From NCBI GenBank assembly GCA_016124645.1, contig WGNE01000018.1:1-60785 (forward strand): a stretch of DNA of 60,785 nucleotides, read 5' to 3'. The position numbers and the translations under genes were made by a program. Below are positions 59,615-60,785 of the stretch, in pieces. The notes under the pieces are model-generated. The model had not been told where the DNA came from and did no database searches. It saw only the letters and a program-made list of their open reading frames with translations. Within the stretch, counting starts at the first letter, position 1. The number at the start of each line of letters is the position of its first letter. The DNA comes from Alphaproteobacteria bacterium. Its GTDB lineage: Bacteria > Pseudomonadota > Alphaproteobacteria > Micavibrionales > UBA2020.

Positions 59615-59748
59615 CTTCGATTCTCCTTATGTTAGGAGAGTAAAGAACTATGTCAGGGAATGTCAAGATAAAAAAAAGAAGTGCCTATCTGATTTTTATC
59701 TTGAAGCTATCTCCATGGGGCGCTATAAATAGTGTGAAGGAGGTCGCC

Positions 59749-59841
59749 ATGACCAGAAGAGCAATAGGCCGGATACGTCAGAAAATGCGTGAATTGCCCG
59801 TATTCCGGCCTGTAACGAAAAGAGCCAGTCCCGATTCGTAG
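59749..59841 (+). CDS. Possible 30-residue peptide
   Basis: A short ORF (MTRRAIGRIRQKMRELPVF plus 11 residues), strongly basic, preceded by GAAGGAGG at ideal spacing. Directly after it come two hairpins: GAGCCAG/CTGGCTC (59822-59853) and the terminator at 59871. The strong ribosome-binding site is the only evidence for translation. Confidence 0.4.
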   Translation: MTRRAIGRIRQKMRELPVFRPVTKRASPDS

Positions 59842-59870
59842 TCGGTCTGGCTCATGGTATTCTCGCTGCT

Positions 59871-59906
59871 CCCCCGACATGGTTCGCCCAGTCGGGGGTT
59901 CTTCTT
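59871..59906 (+). terminator. Rho-independent terminator
   Basis: CCCCCGAC (59871-59878) pairs with GTCGGGGG (59891-59898), followed by TTCTTCTT. It would stop transcription coming from the small ORF before the transposase. Confidence 0.8.
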
Positions 59907-59974
59907 ATAAGATACCTAGTAAGCCCCCATCGGTCAATGCCTATTTTCAGAATCATATGGGAATCGCTTTATGC

Positions 59975-60003
59975 TTGACGCTAAGTATAAAGTTCAGTAT
60001 AAT
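59975..60003 (+). promoter_or_regulatory. Near-consensus sigma-70 promoter for the transposase
   Basis: TTGACG (59975-59980), 17 bases, consensus TATAAT (59998-60003). The ATG of the transposase is at 60010, seven bases after the -10, so transcription would start at about the A of the ATG: an essentially leaderless message. Confidence 0.8.
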
Positions 60004-60009
60004 AAAGAT

Positions 60010-60785
60010 ATGAACAAGAAATCGACACAAGAACGCGCTCAAATGCTCCAACTGCTCGTAGAAGGCAATAGCCTCCGCGCCGTAAGCCGTATTTCAGGCG
60101 CATCCATCAACACCGTTACCAAGCTGCTGGTCGAGGTTGGCGAGGCTTGCGCTTGGTATCAGGACAAGAACCTGCGCAATCTCCCCTGCAAGCGCGTACA
60201 GGTCGATGAAATCTGGTCTTTTGTGTATTCCAAGCAAAAGAACGTGCCGGAAGGTATGGAAGGCAGCGCAGGGGATGTTTGGACTTGGACATCAATTGAT
60301 GCAGATACGAAGCTTGTTCCCTCATGGTGCATTGGTAGCCGTGATGCAGAAGTCGCAGGCGATTTTATGAAGGATTTAGCAAGCCGCATGGCTAGTCGTA
60401 TCCAGTTAACCTCTGACGGACATAAGCCTTATTTGTCGGCTGTTGAGGGCGCATTTGGCGCGGATATTGACTACGCCATGCTCAGAAAAATCTATGGTTC
60501 AAATACGGAAGGCCAGAAGCGTTACAGCCCTGCTGAGTGTGTAGGGATTAGCAAAAACGCCGTGAACGGAACACCGGATGAAAAGCATATCAGCACCTCG
60601 TTTGTAGAGCGTCAAAACCTGACGATGCGTATGTCTATGCGCCGTTTTACACGTTTAACCAATGCTTTCAGCAAGAAGGTCGAAAACCACGGCCACGCTA
60701 TCGCCCTGCATTTCATGAATTACAACTTCTGCCGTATCCACAAAACGTTGCGGGTTAGCCCCGCTATGGCTGCTGGCGTGTCTCA
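60010..60785 (+). CDS. IS1-family transposase, 3' partial
   Basis: 258 codons, running off the window. An N-terminal helix-turn-helix ([20 protein letters not shown], then [15 protein letters not shown]) is followed by the IS1-type DDE catalytic domain: first Asp in [16 protein letters not shown], second in [15 protein letters not shown], and Glu in the later [19 protein letters not shown]. The [20 protein letters not shown] end is typical. It appears intact and uninterrupted by a frameshift within the window, unlike classical IS1, which uses two frames. Confidence 0.92.
   Translation, partial: MNKKSTQERAQMLQLLVEGNSLRAVSRISGASINTVTKLLVEVGEACAWYQDKNLRNLPCKRVQVDEIWSFVYSKQKNVPEGMEGSAGDVWTWTSIDADTKLVPSWCIGSRDAEVAGDFMKDLASRMASRIQLTSDGHKPYLSAVEGAFGADIDYAMLRKIYGSNTEGQKRYSPAECVGISKNAVNGTPDEKHISTSFVERQNLTMRMSMRRFTRLTNAFSKKVENHGHAIALHFMNYNFCRIHKTLRVSPAMAAGVS

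Larger units (their letters stand above)
58510..60785 (+). mobile_element. Probable IS1-family element with passenger genes, right end cut
   Basis: At 58510 GC content drops sharply and remains low to the window end. The boundary carries GGTAGTGTCTCAG (58510-58522), resembling the GGTxxTG-type end of IS1-family elements. An IS1-type transposase starts at 60010 and is cut by the window end. Between them lie a 73-residue gene, a 273-residue gene and a 30-codon ORF, which would be passengers. The right terminal repeat is outside the window, so the element limits are a proposal. Confidence 0.5.

Noticed and set aside
1-60785. CRISPR arrays and tRNA genes
   Set aside because: I saw no regularly spaced direct repeats and no cloverleaf or T-loop pattern by reading; a dedicated scan could still find a missed tRNA.

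Overview
The window is 60.8 kb of GC-rich bacterial DNA, most likely the chromosome of an alphaproteobacterium. Supporting signs are a GapR (DUF2312) nucleoid protein, a Nudix-type regulator of the alphaproteobacterial NadQ kind beside nadABC, flgK behind a sigma-54 promoter, and heme A synthase of the CtaA/Cox15 type. The many signal-peptide, ankyrin and Dot/Icm-related genes would suit a Micavibrio-like, host- or prey-associated lineage. That placement is inference; the sequence alone does not name the species.

Layout. 1-380: the RNase P RNA, cut at its 5' end. 391-3498 (minus strand): TauE permease, heme A synthase, two overlapping small membrane proteins and an alpha/beta hydrolase. 3697-5379: an unusual ankyrin-like/AAA protein. 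5579-10450: nadA, nadB, nadC and a NadQ-like regulator, with nested palindromes lying on the nadA promoter. 10512-14344: a Sel1-repeat protein, gapR, an L,D-transpeptidase-like enzyme and an unknown protein. 14481-17695: sigma-54 promoter, flgK and flgL. 17842-20572: an unknown gene, an RNase J-like hydrolase and iscX.

20770-35672 is the most striking region. Read in the direction of transcription (minus strand), a sigma-70-type promoter leads into four tandem ankyrin genes whose products mostly end in Gly-Gly-Phe-Lys-Leu. After them come a DsbC-like thiol isomerase, a lytic transglycosylase, dotD, dotC, dotB and icmT, which is the order of traH-traI-traJ-traK in IncI plasmids. A protein with a TcpQ-type C-terminal domain follows, and then four tandem paralogous exported proteins with conserved cysteines that I cannot match to a named family. 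I read this as part of an i-type (Dot/Icm-like) type IV secretion system with candidate substrates (the ankyrin proteins) and a candidate new extracytoplasmic component family (the four paralogs, whose folding the isomerase may serve). The remaining Dot/Icm core genes are not in the window.

35906-49710 holds a GNAT acetyltransferase, a two-ring Clp-type AAA+ protein with a non-standard N-terminal region, an exported HELTH metallopeptidase-like protein, a HIT protein, a DUF3592 protein, OsmC, two more ankyrin proteins, and several lineage-specific proteins built as a membrane hairpin plus a charged tail. Many of these unrelated proteins carry a short Asn-Asp-Asn motif in disordered linkers. 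49790-53500 looks like a small prophage remnant (S24-type repressor, palindromic operator, replication-initiation-like gene) with unknown genes after it. 53669-58423 carries further ankyrin-like and basic unknown proteins. From 58510 to the window end the base composition falls and an IS1-family transposase appears with a strong promoter and probable passenger genes; the element runs off the window.
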